Shown piece after piece: positions 7,194 to 14,399 of a stretch of 14,626 bases of DNA (the first letter of the stretch is position 1; the number at the start of each line of letters is the position of its first letter). The notes beneath the pieces are model-generated. The model was not told the DNA's origin. It did not search any database and saw only the letters and a program-made list of their open reading frames with translations. Where the stretch lies: NCBI GenBank assembly GCA_026770595.1, contig MU634193.1, forward strand, positions 1 through 14,626, given 5' to 3'. The translations under genes were made by a program, and so were the position numbers. Source of the stretch: Ochromonadaceae sp. CCMP2298. Taxonomy: Eukaryota; Sar; Synurophyceae; Ochromonadales; Ochromonadaceae.

Positions 7194-7721
7194 TCACACA
7201 TTTTTCCCAGAGCGGAAAGGCAACCCAACTTCCGCTCGTTCTGGCCATTCTCCACGCACCGAGCCCCATAATCTGTGCTCCGTGACTGAACGAATTGGTC
7301 GGTGAGGTGTCTGGGATGGGTCGGCAGCGGAAATCGCAGGATTGGGGCAGTTTCTGGCAAGAGCTGGGCGTCGGTGGAGGTGCGGAGCTCGGAGGATTGA
7401 TCAAGTTCACATGGCCCTGCGCTGGACCCAGAGCAGAACAGGAAATTCTGCCCCAACCGATTGATTTTGCGTGGTGTGACCGAGCTCTGGCTCTGGGGGT
7501 TAGGCGGGGGTTGGACGAGCGGGCAAGATGAACTCGATGGGAGCTGTTGCTGGTGCAAGGCAGTCAACACAGGTGCAACACAGAGGTAAGATATGGCAAC
7601 CATCGCTTGCGTTACCTTTACACAATCATCTCAACGGATATAACTAATGTTTTCTCTGCTGCAAGGCCGGCTCCAGAAGCCATTCTTGGAGCGCGCGAGT
7701 GCGTCCTGTTGGGGGGCTTAC
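7194..7721. other. Left subterminal region of the transposon and possible second exon of its third gene
   Basis: On the minus strand 7550-7721 fits an intron (donor GTAAGC, acceptor TGCACCAG after a T/G/C tract), and the frame downstream from 7549 stays in phase with the exon upstream. That frame is Ser/Pro/Gln-rich with reasonable codon bias but runs out through the terminal repeat without a natural end, so I do not call it a firm exon. A plus-strand frame at 7295-7531 is its shadow or vice versa. Confidence 0.25.
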
Positions 7722-8003
7722 CAGCGCCGCGCCTCGAGGATACCAGATGACGGGGGCCACCTGGCAAAGGAGAGCTTTTAAGGGAATTGTGGCCCAACGC
7801 CTTTCTTCCTCACTACAGCATGGAGGTTCTGCCGTGGTGGCAGAATGGGAGAAGACCCTGCGCCCAAGATGAAGCGGCTCCACGCCTGAGGTGTAGGAGA
7901 GCACCTGGGTCGGAGACCTCGCCAGGGGGTGGTTCCCGGCCACCAGAGCTCCGCAGTGTACGCCCAGCGGCTTCTCCTTCATGTGCGATATAAGGTAAGC
8001 CAT
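7722..8003 (-). CDS. Possible third transposon gene, first exon
   Basis: The ATG at 8003 opens 94 codons (it starts MAYLISHMKEKPLGVHCGAL) with good GC3 bias, ending GCGCTG directly before a strong donor GTAAGC. It includes LSYTSGVEPLHLGR and ALLCQVAPVIWYPRGAAL. I do not recognise the family. It lies downstream of the transposase and in the same direction, inside the inverted repeats, so it would be an accessory gene. An alternative is a decayed or captured host fragment. The downstream exon is uncertain. Confidence 0.35.
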
Positions 8004-8044
8004 GCTGTCACGGTTCTGCGGTGCCCTGCGTCGTTTATTACCCA

Positions 8045-8106
8045 CACGTGCACCTCTTGCACACCTTACACCTCTATCTATGCACCTTACGCACCTTACA
8101 CCCCCC
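8045..8106. repeat. CACCTTACA short tandem repeat
   Basis: Repeated CACCTTACA / CACCTTACGCACCTTACA units between the transposase stop and the third gene's start. On the minus strand this reads GGTGTAAGGTGCGTAAGGTG. TGTAA is a polyadenylation signal in many green algae, so the array could act as the transposase 3' end, but this is speculative. Confidence 0.5.
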
Positions 8107-8228
8107 ATTCACCACTCACTGTAATGCAGGGGCATGTTCAAGAAGAGACGTATAGTGATTTAGGTGGAGAAGAGCGAGTGAGGGCAGCTAGCATTTTATT
8201 ATGAAGCTAATTAGGGCATGTATACATC

Positions 8229-10484
8229 CTAGGCTTCAGCTTCCACTACTGCTGTCTCGAATTCAACCTCTGCCTCGTCCTCCTGCGTCCAGTACCGAAA
8301 GGAATATCTCTTAACTAAATTGGCTAACGATCCGTTATCATCGCTTCCATCTCCACCATCCAGTTCGTACAGCCACAGGCGGCCAATGTAGTTCATGAGT
8401 GCCTTCGCAGTCGACTGGACCTCCCCTGCCGCCCCTCCGTGCCCCCCTCTCTGAGTTCTATTGTATATAAATCTTTTCACTCTCCCATTCATTGCCTCCC
8501 AGGCCTGGTTGCAGTATCGAGAGACTGACCCCATCGCCCTCAGAAAGTAGGTGACGTGTCCACATATGATGGTGTGCACGTAATTAGGAATGTCGCCCAC
8601 TCCAAAAAGGAGAATCCACGTATCCCCAAACTCCGTCATCTCGTCCGCAGCAACGTCACACATCTCCGGTGTGAAAGTGTGAGCAGGGCGCTGGGTTTTT
8701 ATGATCTGCACGTACTGTTGTATGAGTCTGCGGAAGAGCTGGTAGGTGGGGTCCTCGCGTTGACCCTCGAAGATGATGTCGAGAAGCTCGGGCGCGCGCA
8801 GCAGCACCCTCCACAGCCTGTCCTTGTTCATGGTGACGGTGTGCACCCGGTCTTTCTCCACCTCCAGATGCCAGTTGGCCTCTTGGCCGCCCTGCGTCGC
8901 CAGCACCTGACCGTTGACGAAGGCTTGTATCCTCTCCACCCGCTCCTTTTTGCTCGCATTCGTCCCCTGCCCGCGGAACGCCATGTTGATAACACGAGTC
9001 AAGATCTGCTCCCCCACCCGCAGCTCGAGATGTAGAAGATCCAAAAGAATAAGTAGTGTATCTTTAACCATCCGTCTATCTGCACCTCCGCTCCTTGCCT
9101 TAAGCACTGCGAGCATCTCCTCAATACTGAGCACGAGGGACAGGATAGAGCGTATCGCTGCTGCTCTATCCTGCGTCGCCAGTGGCTCAGAGGCCTCGTC
9201 CGTACTGTCAGGCTCGATGGGGGCGGGGGGCGCCCACTCCGCCAATCGCTGCTCGAGTTCGGAAGCAGAAAACCTGAGTGCAAGCTCCCACTCCACATCT
9301 TGCAGCGGGGCGGTGATCACCGTATTGGCAGAGACGGTGTCGGCGCCGGTGTAGTGCACCCTCCGCTCCAGCAGCAGCAGCCCCTGTTGTGTCGCTGTGG
9401 CGAGCGGCAAACCTTTCGTAAGCGCCCCTGCTGACTCCAAGAACGCCTGCCAAACCGGCAGTTTCGAGCTGTTGGAGGGGTACTCAGGCACCTTCCAGTC
9501 CACCACGAGCTCCTCCCAGTTCTGCTCGGGCCTGATCATGGGCCAGTGCCGACATCGAGGCAAGCCCTTGCGCGTGCGGCAGTCCTCGCACGCATCACGC
9601 AGGTGTCCATTGGTCTGCTTCGTGGCAGGGCAGTGCACACAGAAGTGGGTAGTCGTATGCGAACTACCCCCGAAGGCCGCCATCTGCCACTGCGCCTTCA
9701 TATCCGCCATGAAGAACACCCCTATCTCGTATTGTAGACCTTCGCACTCACACTCATTCTTACCCCAGTCCTCCAGGACAAGGTGGTGCTGGCCAAAGTA
9801 GCGCAGAGCGTTGGCCTTTGTGTCTGGTCCCACGTAGACCACCGACGGGAGGCACCCCTGCACCGACTGGTGCGACACACGTTCGCTAACCAGCACTGTG
9901 TCGAACTTGAAGCCAGCACAGGACAGGTTACGCTGCCCATAGCGCGTCCCATCGTTTGCCGCTATCAGCTCTACACGCCTCCGTCCCGTATGCTGGTATT
10001 TACGCTGGAGCAGCAGCGCGAGGAGCTTGTTGTGGTCCAGCGTGGCGCACGCGCCGTTGTGCGTAACGGACGATCCCAGCAGATGCTCAGAAATCTTCTG
10101 ATATACCCGCGAGAGCTTTTGGATTGCATACGTGGAGGAGAGGCAGCCCTTCTCCCCTCGTACCAGCCCCTCCATTGTGCGGAGGTCGCGCAGTCCAGAC
10201 AAATTGATTCGGTTGTGAGCGTCCATCATGCGGAGGAGCTTAGCTGCAGAGTAGAGCTCACGCATTTCGGTTTTGAAGGCCCTCTTGAGGTTGATCTTGA
10301 CGGTCTGTATTCTCGCTACGGCAAATAGCAGGAACGCTTGCATTTCTGCGCTCACGTCATTGCACTGTGTGTTGCCCCGCTTCTGCTGTCGGCGCTTTTC
10401 GCGCAGGTCGGACACGACTGCGACGATTGACTGGCCAGCGGCCCACAGCGCTCGGATCTCGCGCTCTCGCTTGCTTACCAACAC
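8229..10484 (-). CDS. DDE-like transposase, main ORF (about 751 aa)
   Basis: A long frame with strong codon bias that remains open four codons further upstream to a TAG at 10497-10499; no ATG lies near its start (first internal Met is residue 48), so it was probably once continuous with the upstream ORF. Residues below count from 10484. Candidate catalytic acidic residues are Asp178 (AANDGTRYG), Asp261 (FMADMKAQW) and Glu663 (QAWEAMNGRVK), with about 400 residues inserted between the last two, as in hAT-like enzymes. CVHC (282-285) and CEDC (299-302) form a likely zinc site just after Asp261. The C-terminal IPNYVHTIICGH...QAWEAMN...RTQRGG block resembles a transposase-like family I know from corals and protists. 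The stop is TAG, followed six codons later by TAA. It presumably cuts the terminal repeats at 7161-7193 and 12896-12928. Confidence 0.75.
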   Translation of the reverse strand: MLVSKREREIRALWAAGQSIVAVVSDLREKRRQQKRGNTQCNDVSAEMQAFLLFAVARIQTVKINLKRAFKTEMRELYSAAKLLRMMDAHNRINLSGLRDLRTMEGLVRGEKGCLSSTYAIQKLSRVYQKISEHLLGSSVTHNGACATLDHNKLLALLLQRKYQHTGRRRVELIAANDGTRYGQRNLSCAGFKFDTVLVSERVSHQSVQGCLPSVVYVGPDTKANALRYFGQHHLVLEDWGKNECECEGLQYEIGVFFMADMKAQWQMAAFGGSSHTTTHFCVHCPATKQTNGHLRDACEDCRTRKGLPRCRHWPMIRPEQNWEELVVDWKVPEYPSNSSKLPVWQAFLESAGALTKGLPLATATQQGLLLLERRVHYTGADTVSANTVITAPLQDVEWELALRFSASELEQRLAEWAPPAPIEPDSTDEASEPLATQDRAAAIRSILSLVLSIEEMLAVLKARSGGADRRMVKDTLLILLDLLHLELRVGEQILTRVINMAFRGQGTNASKKERVERIQAFVNGQVLATQGGQEANWHLEVEKDRVHTVTMNKDRLWRVLLRAPELLDIIFEGQREDPTYQLFRRLIQQYVQIIKTQRPAHTFTPEMCDVAADEMTEFGDTWILLFGVGDIPNYVHTIICGHVTYFLRAMGSVSRYCNQAWEAMNGRVKRFIYNRTQRGGHGGAAGEVQSTAKALMNYIGRLWLYELDGGDGSDDNGSLANLVKRYSFRYWTQEDEAEVEFETAVVEAEA

Positions 10485-10499
10485 CCGCGCATTCTCCTA
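10485..10499 (-). other. In-frame TAG between the two transposase ORFs
   Basis: The codons run GAA GAG TAG GAG AAT GCG CGG into the main ORF. The upstream and downstream ORFs share one frame and both flanks are charged and helix-forming, so only this codon separates them. A short intron removing it is possible: a donor GTGAGT lies 44 bases upstream of the TAG end, but using that pair would shift the frame. The base after TAG is G, not a typical readthrough context. Confidence 0.85.
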
Positions 10500-11030
10500 C
10501 TCTTCGATGCGGCTCTCGTCTTCCCTGAACTGCGACTCACTGCACATCCCCCAACCGGAAAGGTCGGAAAATATCCGATGCAACGGGAGAGACGCTCCTG
10601 CCTCGGAGTCGCTCGAGGTTGCTGAGGTCAGACTGCTGGTGTCGCTGCTGCTCTCCTGCAATCTACCCAGTCGCCTTGACACGTTGTGCGTTTGACTGCG
10701 GCTGAACTGTAGTTTGCTTTTCATCTGTTCGAGCTTCTCCTTCATCCTCGAGATGTCTCCCTTCAATCGCTCCTGTTCGTCTGCTTGCCGCTGAAATTCT
10801 GCGTGTTGCTCCGCAGCCGGAGACCCTAAGCGAGAGCGACTGTGCGGCTGCCGAGAATCTGGGGTGAGATTTGGCGTCCTGGATGATGGTGTTCGGACGC
10901 GAGTTCCCGTTGTCTGCTGAGGATCCTCCTCCACGTCCTCGCAAACAGTATCTAGCAAATTACGAGACAGGGCGCTAGCCAGGTTCTTGGCACGCGCCTT
11001 CTTCTGAGAAGCGGTCATTCGTCGCGACAT
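10497..11030 (-). CDS. Transposon ORF1: basic, coiled-coil N-terminal region (177 aa)
   Basis: It starts at an ATG (MSRRMTASQKKARAKNL) and ends in TAG. The first 20 residues are strongly basic and may act in nuclear import or DNA binding. Residues 35-72 are Ser/Thr/Pro/Arg-rich and probably disordered. Residues 73-112 have the heptad pattern of a coiled coil (QADEQERLKGDISRMKEKL and following). Residues 125-145 are Ser-rich. It lies in the same frame as the main transposase ORF and may be its broken N-terminus (together about 933 codons), or a separate DNA-binding partner. No zinc finger or BED domain is visible. Confidence 0.6.
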   Translation of the reverse strand: MSRRMTASQKKARAKNLASALSRNLLDTVCEDVEEDPQQTTGTRVRTPSSRTPNLTPDSRQPHSRSRLGSPAAEQHAEFQRQADEQERLKGDISRMKEKLEQMKSKLQFSRSQTHNVSRRLGRLQESSSDTSSLTSATSSDSEAGASLPLHRIFSDLSGWGMCSESQFREDESRIEE

Positions 11031-11427
11031 TCTTTTGAATCTGCTGCTGTCGCTCTTAACTGTTGCATCTCTCTTGAATAGAGTGCACCAGCTCTAGAAT
11101 CTCCTGTCTCCATCCCGGCATCCAATCTTTTTGGAATTATCTCCTGAGATATTTCGGTCCGGGGTTTGCCGTATAATTCTACGTCTGCCGATAGATACCA
11201 TATGATTGTGGTGGGATATTTACAAAAATCATAGCCCAGAACTGAAACTCCAGAATCGACATGTTTTTGCGTTTAGTACCACTAACCCCAAAGAGTGTGA
11301 GAGGCAGCAGAATCAAGAAGTTATCTCACCGCCACGCAGAACTACAACCAGACAGTATTAACATTAAACACGAACAATATTAGCTACACAATTTGTTAGG
11401 AGTATCACTAGGGGAAGCACTACTACT
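11031..11427. other. Spacer between the two transposon transcription units
   Basis: No gene is supported here. It is AT-rich and lies upstream of ORF1, so it probably holds the promoter of the transposase unit and the 3' end of the accessory gene. On the minus strand GAATTATAC at about 11180-11172 is a possible TATA-like element. A frame at 11364-11561 overlaps the accessory gene end and is probably a shadow. Confidence 0.4.
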
Positions 11428-12591
11428 TCACCTGGCTGCACTGCAGCCCTGCATGCAGATGTGCTCTGGAGCAGCTGCAGCTCGCGAGTAGATATCGGTG
11501 TATCTGGGCCTGCAGGCAGGCGAAGGCAGAATCCCACTCCACGCAGCTCCATGTCGTCCAAGCGCCTCCGTCGAAGCGCAGTTCCGGGAATTCAAAAAAA
11601 GCTGCTCCACGTGCAGAATACGCACAAGACCTCCTCCATTTGGGAGATCCGCATATTCCCCAGCCAATTGATCGTGGCGAGCAACCAGACCAAGCGTTGC
11701 TGGCGCTGGTGTCTGTATGTAGGATGATATGTTGGAAGTTATAGCGACAGTCGATCCGTACTGATTGAAGCGCAGTGCCAGAAGAGGGACTTGCACATCC
11801 CCAGCACCAGTCCTCGCCTCGTGCCGCACGTTGAACTCCACTACCCTCTGGCTAAAAGGGTCCCTGGATGCCTCCGGGGAAACGAACGCACGGCTCCAGT
11901 GCGTGCCAAGAATAGGCTCGAGGACAGTGGGGCAGGCAACAAGCAGGAGCGATATGTGTGACCGCTGCAGCCGCGTCCTGGGTCGCCCTTGCTGATCATC
12001 CACATTGTGCACAACGTGCGTGCCCGACGTAACAGGATTGTCCAGCTTGCCCAACTTGCCACAGCACCCACACAGCTGCTCCCATTCCCACAGTGACAGT
12101 GGAAAAGAGCTGACGGTCAGTTGCCGGCCGTGCCCCTTGCTGCTTACGAGCCCAGCCTTGACCGCCTTCACGAGCTTCAGGCGCGTCAGCAGGAACTGCT
12201 GCTCATCCCTCGCCGGTGAGCGAGGGGAGAAGCGAAAGGGAGAGAAGTCGGACAGCCGCTGCGCGACTCCAGCCGCGGACTGATCCTCTGCAATGTAGAA
12301 CACGTCGCTCATCCCAGGTCGGATGAGCAGTGAGCCATCTATGAAGAGGCGGTCCTCCAAGACTGTGACCGGCGACGTTATACCCGCCTCCACCTCGGTC
12401 ACTCGCCAAGCCTGCAGGCGTAGACCGCGAAGCCCAGACAGCATAGGCTCTGCGCTGGGAGGTGCAAGTGTGAGCTCCGCAACTAGCAAACCTTCAACAG
12501 CTTGCGCTGCGCCAAACGCAACCACGAACCCATAGCGCCTGGCTCCGCCCTCGCTGGGAGACCAGGCAAGGCAGGTGTGCAGCTGCACCAT
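11428..12591 (-). CDS. Transposon accessory protein, unrecognised (387 aa)
   Basis: The ATG at 12591 (MVQLHTCLAWSP) opens a long GC3-biased frame to a TGA. The frame is open upstream to 12810, with another ATG at 12747 lying 44 bases after a TATATA box. I prefer 12591 because the intervening stretch is pyrimidine-rich, of different composition, and ends in TTCTCCAG, which looks like a 5' UTR or an acceptor. The protein is mixed alpha/beta in character. It has a Cys cluster CGCCGKLGKL (about residues 215-225), HVVHNVDDQQGRPRTRLQRS, and a C-terminal region rich in Ala/Arg/Cys. It has no membrane segment in the 387-aa form. I recognise no domain. Its place inside the inverted repeats and its orientation suggest a co-mobilised helper protein. 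Confidence 0.6.
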   Translation of the reverse strand: MVQLHTCLAWSPSEGGARRYGFVVAFGAAQAVEGLLVAELTLAPPSAEPMLSGLRGLRLQAWRVTEVEAGITSPVTVLEDRLFIDGSLLIRPGMSDVFYIAEDQSAAGVAQRLSDFSPFRFSPRSPARDEQQFLLTRLKLVKAVKAGLVSSKGHGRQLTVSSFPLSLWEWEQLCGCCGKLGKLDNPVTSGTHVVHNVDDQQGRPRTRLQRSHISLLLVACPTVLEPILGTHWSRAFVSPEASRDPFSQRVVEFNVRHEARTGAGDVQVPLLALRFNQYGSTVAITSNISSYIQTPAPATLGLVARHDQLAGEYADLPNGGGLVRILHVEQLFLNSRNCASTEALGRHGAAWSGILPSPACRPRYTDIYSRAAAAPEHICMQGCSAAR

Positions 12592-12895
12592 CAGAACATC
12601 ATGATCCAATGTAGGTCCTGCGCTGGAGAAGGGGATAAAGTGAGAAGTGCACAGAGCAAAGAGCAAAGAGAGAGAGCGAATTGGAGAGAGGAAAAAGGTT
12701 TGTGCAGTGTGTTTCGCTTTATTGGCGCTAAATATAGGCAAACTCATAAGCACTCGGTCAAAAAGTTTTAAAACATCGTGCGTACCACAATATATAGCGT
12801 ATAGTCGCAACCTAAATGTTCAATCGACGCAAACTGCTGTGACAAAACTGCACGGGTATGGGAATCCCGAAAAAAAAAGCTTGACCACGACCCAC
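12592..12895. other. 5' region of the accessory gene and right subterminal DNA
   Basis: It contains the open upstream extension of the accessory frame, a purine-rich (plus strand) AGAGCAAAGAGC / GAGAGAGAGCG tract at 12645-12685, a TATATA on the minus strand at 12791-12796, and AT-rich DNA up to the terminal repeat. A run of nine A residues occurs at 12870-12878. No further gene is supported. Confidence 0.45.
12791..12796 (-). promoter_or_regulatory. TATA box of the accessory gene
   Basis: TATATA on the minus strand, 44 bases upstream of the ATG at 12747 and about 200 upstream of the ATG at 12591. The spacing to 12747 matches that of the TATA box at 1594-1599 to its ATG. Confidence 0.4.
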
Positions 12896-12928
12896 CCGCC
12901 AAATTTGTCAAACTTTTGCGTTTCGGCC
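12896..12928 (-). repeat. Right terminal inverted repeat core
   Basis: Reverse complement of 7161-7193 with two mismatches in 33 bp. Read outward to inward on the minus strand it begins GGCCGAAACGCAAAAG. Outside it, TTGCGAAG partly matches the left end with a few gaps. Confidence 0.85.
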
Positions 12929-12944
12929 GGTTGCGAAGTTATGG

Positions 12945-12956
12945 TGCTAAACTCCT
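12945..12956. repeat. Right copy of the 12-bp direct repeat (putative target-site duplication)
   Basis: TGCTAAACTCCT, identical to 7139-7150, at the outer edge of the right inverted repeat. The flanking bases differ on both sides, so the match is exactly 12 bp. Confidence 0.7.
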
Positions 12957-12981
12957 TGGAACTCCAAGCCTAAAGGGTTAA
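12957..12981 (+). pseudogene. Displaced last codons of the interrupted host gene
   Basis: If the element and one 12-bp repeat are removed, the frame ending at 7150 (GTT GCT AAA CTC CT) continues here as T GGA ACT CCA AGC CTA AAG GGT TAA. The host protein would therefore end KLLGTPSLKG with a TAA at 12979-12981. This is inferred from frame continuity and the flanking repeat. Confidence 0.5.
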
Positions 12982-12989
12982 ATTTCACA

Positions 12990-13133
12990 GCCAAAACCGC
13001 CTAAATGAGAGATATTTTGATATAGAAAACGCCGCAACCAGAATGTGAAGTCGAATCGAGGAAAATTCGAAACAAATTCTCGTCGCAGAAACCGAATTTT
13101 GTGCAAAATGTCTCTCATTTAGGCGTTTTTGGC
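12990..13133. repeat. 144-bp inverted-repeat element
   Basis: Arms 12990-13019 and 13104-13133 are reverse complements over 30 bp with two mismatches; each contains CGCCTAAATGAGAGA. The spacer of 84 bp is AT-rich with further short self-complementary motifs (TCGAATCGAG, AATTCG). It begins nine bases after the inferred host stop codon. It could be a small MITE or a 3' UTR hairpin. No clear target-site duplication is seen. Confidence 0.75.
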
Positions 13134-13473
13134 AGGCAAAAAAAACGAACAACCCTTTACCTCAGAGGATGGAGTTTTGGCTACCGCTCGGCAGGTGAGC
13201 GGATTCACGATAAAAATGGGTCCCACAGACCAAAGCACTCACGGGAGGCCTGTGCAATGCATTCTAGTACGGCTGCATAGACCGTTCTGAATCTTCTTGC
13301 AATCCATACTCAGACAACTTTCTGAGCATGACTTTGAAGTGTAGAGCGGGGAGGGCGCTGTAGAAGTTGCCAACTCAGCGTTGCAGAGGCACTGGGAAAA
13401 GGGGACAGGGAATTTTTGCAAAAAACTGCTGAACAAATTGCCGGCGGGTAACTGTTGCGAGAAATCTGTCCCT

Positions 13474-13491
13474 AAACAGCTCGAGCTGTTT
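13474..13491. repeat. Perfect 18-bp palindrome
   Basis: AAACAGCTCGAGCTGTTT reads the same on both strands. A second perfect palindrome, TTTTGCAAAA, overlaps its end at 13489-13498. It may be a dimeric protein-binding site or a chance structure. Confidence 0.7.
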
Positions 13492-13531
13492 TGCAAAATG
13501 CTGCCAAAGGACTTGCTTGTTGCTGCGAATC

Positions 13532-13569
13532 GAAATTACTGAGAATCGAAAGGAAATTACTGAGAATCG
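13532..13569. repeat. 17-bp direct repeat, 21-bp period
   Basis: GAAATTACTGAGAATCG occurs at 13532-13548 and 13553-13569, separated by four bases. A related AAATTCTACTAG motif is then repeated at about 13598 and 13635. Confidence 0.75.
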
Positions 13570-13669
13570 CCATGAAGGGCACTGCTGCCAGCTGCTGAAA
13601 TTCTACTAGCTCAGAGTTGCTGGTGGCTGCGTCAAATTCTACTAGGCCTGATGCTGTGCTGTTGAGAGT

Positions 13670-13831
13670 ATGGCCAGAGGACAAGGAGGTACGAAGGAGA
13701 GGCAAGAAAGGTTGGGTACAATATTTTACGCGGATGCTGATGGAGTTCAAGGGGTTGTCATCTCTGGAGCTGCTTCACAGATCTTCAGGGTGGGCTGGTC
13801 GCTGGTCGCTTCTCTTCTACCTAAGAAGTAG
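13670..13831 (+). CDS. Possible small ORF, 53 aa
   Basis: An ATG (context GAGT-ATGG) opens MARGQGGTKERQERLG, then a hydrophobic stretch (DGVQGVVISGAASQIFRVGW, then SLVASLLPKK) to a TAG. It is too short to judge by composition, and the other strand and another plus frame are also open here. No family is recognised. Confidence 0.18.
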   Translation: MARGQGGTKERQERLGTIFYADADGVQGVVISGAASQIFRVGWSLVASLLPKK

Positions 13832-14070
13832 AAGCAGCAGCAGTGGCGCGAAGGGCGAGTGTGACAAGCAGGGCAAGGAGTGCGGGGGCAGGACGTGTGG
13901 ACTGACCAGAGCGCGCACCTCCCACTTGGAACCATCCTGTGTCCACGAGCTGGTATGTAAGTAGTCACCAACAAGCCCAAAAATCTCGATCCACACTAAA
14001 TTCTGCTAGAATTAAATCAAGGGCAGCCCCCAACTCTGATCTCTGCTCTGGGGAAGCTGCATTTTATGCC

Positions 14071-14399
14071 ATCGATGCATTACCACACAATTGAAATTTT
14101 CGATTTTGGATTGCCTTTTTTCATTGTACCTAATCAATAGACGCTCTTGGAATGCAAACTTATAGTATTTTTGGACAATTAAATCAAAATACCGGTTTTT
14201 GAAAACCCTTCTACTTTTTGGTGTTAGCGGACCACAAGGCTTTCGCTCTTTGATGTACATAGTTTTAATACCACCGAATATTAACCAAATTTTAAATATC
14301 TGTGATTATCTACTGATAGAGGATACACTAAACTTCGTCATAAAAATTCTATACCTATTCAAGAACCATATATTTTAAATGAAAGACATAATCCGAACT
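14071..14399. other. AT-rich spacer
   Basis: By eye this stretch is markedly richer in A/T than the rest of the window, with long T and A runs. It contains no supportable gene, although a minus-strand frame of 82 codons (14012-14260) is present. It lies directly downstream of the leucine-rich repeat gene. The composition change may mark the edge of DNA of different origin. Confidence 0.5.

Larger units (their letters stand above)
7151..12944 (-). mobile_element. DNA transposon (about 5.8 kb) with terminal inverted repeats
   Basis: Inverted repeats lie near both ends: 7161-7193 and 12896-12928 are reverse complements over 33 bp with two mismatches, and similarity continues outward with gaps. 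A 12-bp direct repeat brackets the unit exactly. Inside, all supported genes are on the minus strand: an accessory protein, a coiled-coil ORF, a DDE-like transposase and possibly a third gene. Joining the flanks with one 12-bp copy gives a continuous host reading frame, which supports recent insertion by a cut-and-paste mechanism. The superfamily is not certain; a transposase with a large insertion before the final Glu and a CxxC pair after the second Asp is seen in hAT/KDZ-type groups. Confidence 0.8.
13134..14070. other. Region without a supported gene
   Basis: Several frames of 60-115 codons exist on both strands but none has a domain, a consistent codon bias or a clear intron structure. 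Around 13617-13952 the plus strand has a Cys-rich frame (GECDKQGKECGGRTCG) that meets a very good splice donor, GGTATGTAAG at 13952-13961, which may mark a real exon. Palindromes and a short tandem repeat are listed separately. Confidence 0.4.

Noticed and set aside
8556-10328. Plus-strand frames of 130-180 codons opposite the transposase
   Set aside because: They are shadows of the long minus-strand frame, which alone has consistent codon bias and recognisable motifs.
10497-10545. A 44-nt intron removing the in-frame TAG (donor GTGAGT, acceptor GAGTAG)
   Set aside because: Its length is not a multiple of three, so splicing would leave the long transposase frame.
11841-12535. Short frames on both strands across the accessory gene
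   Set aside because: They overlap the 387-residue frame in other phases and have no features of their own.
13472-13750. Minus-strand 92-codon frame with repeated AILSNF-type segments
   Set aside because: The repetition comes from the 21-bp-period DNA repeat; there is no codon bias or domain, and the good splice donor at 13953 lies on the other strand.
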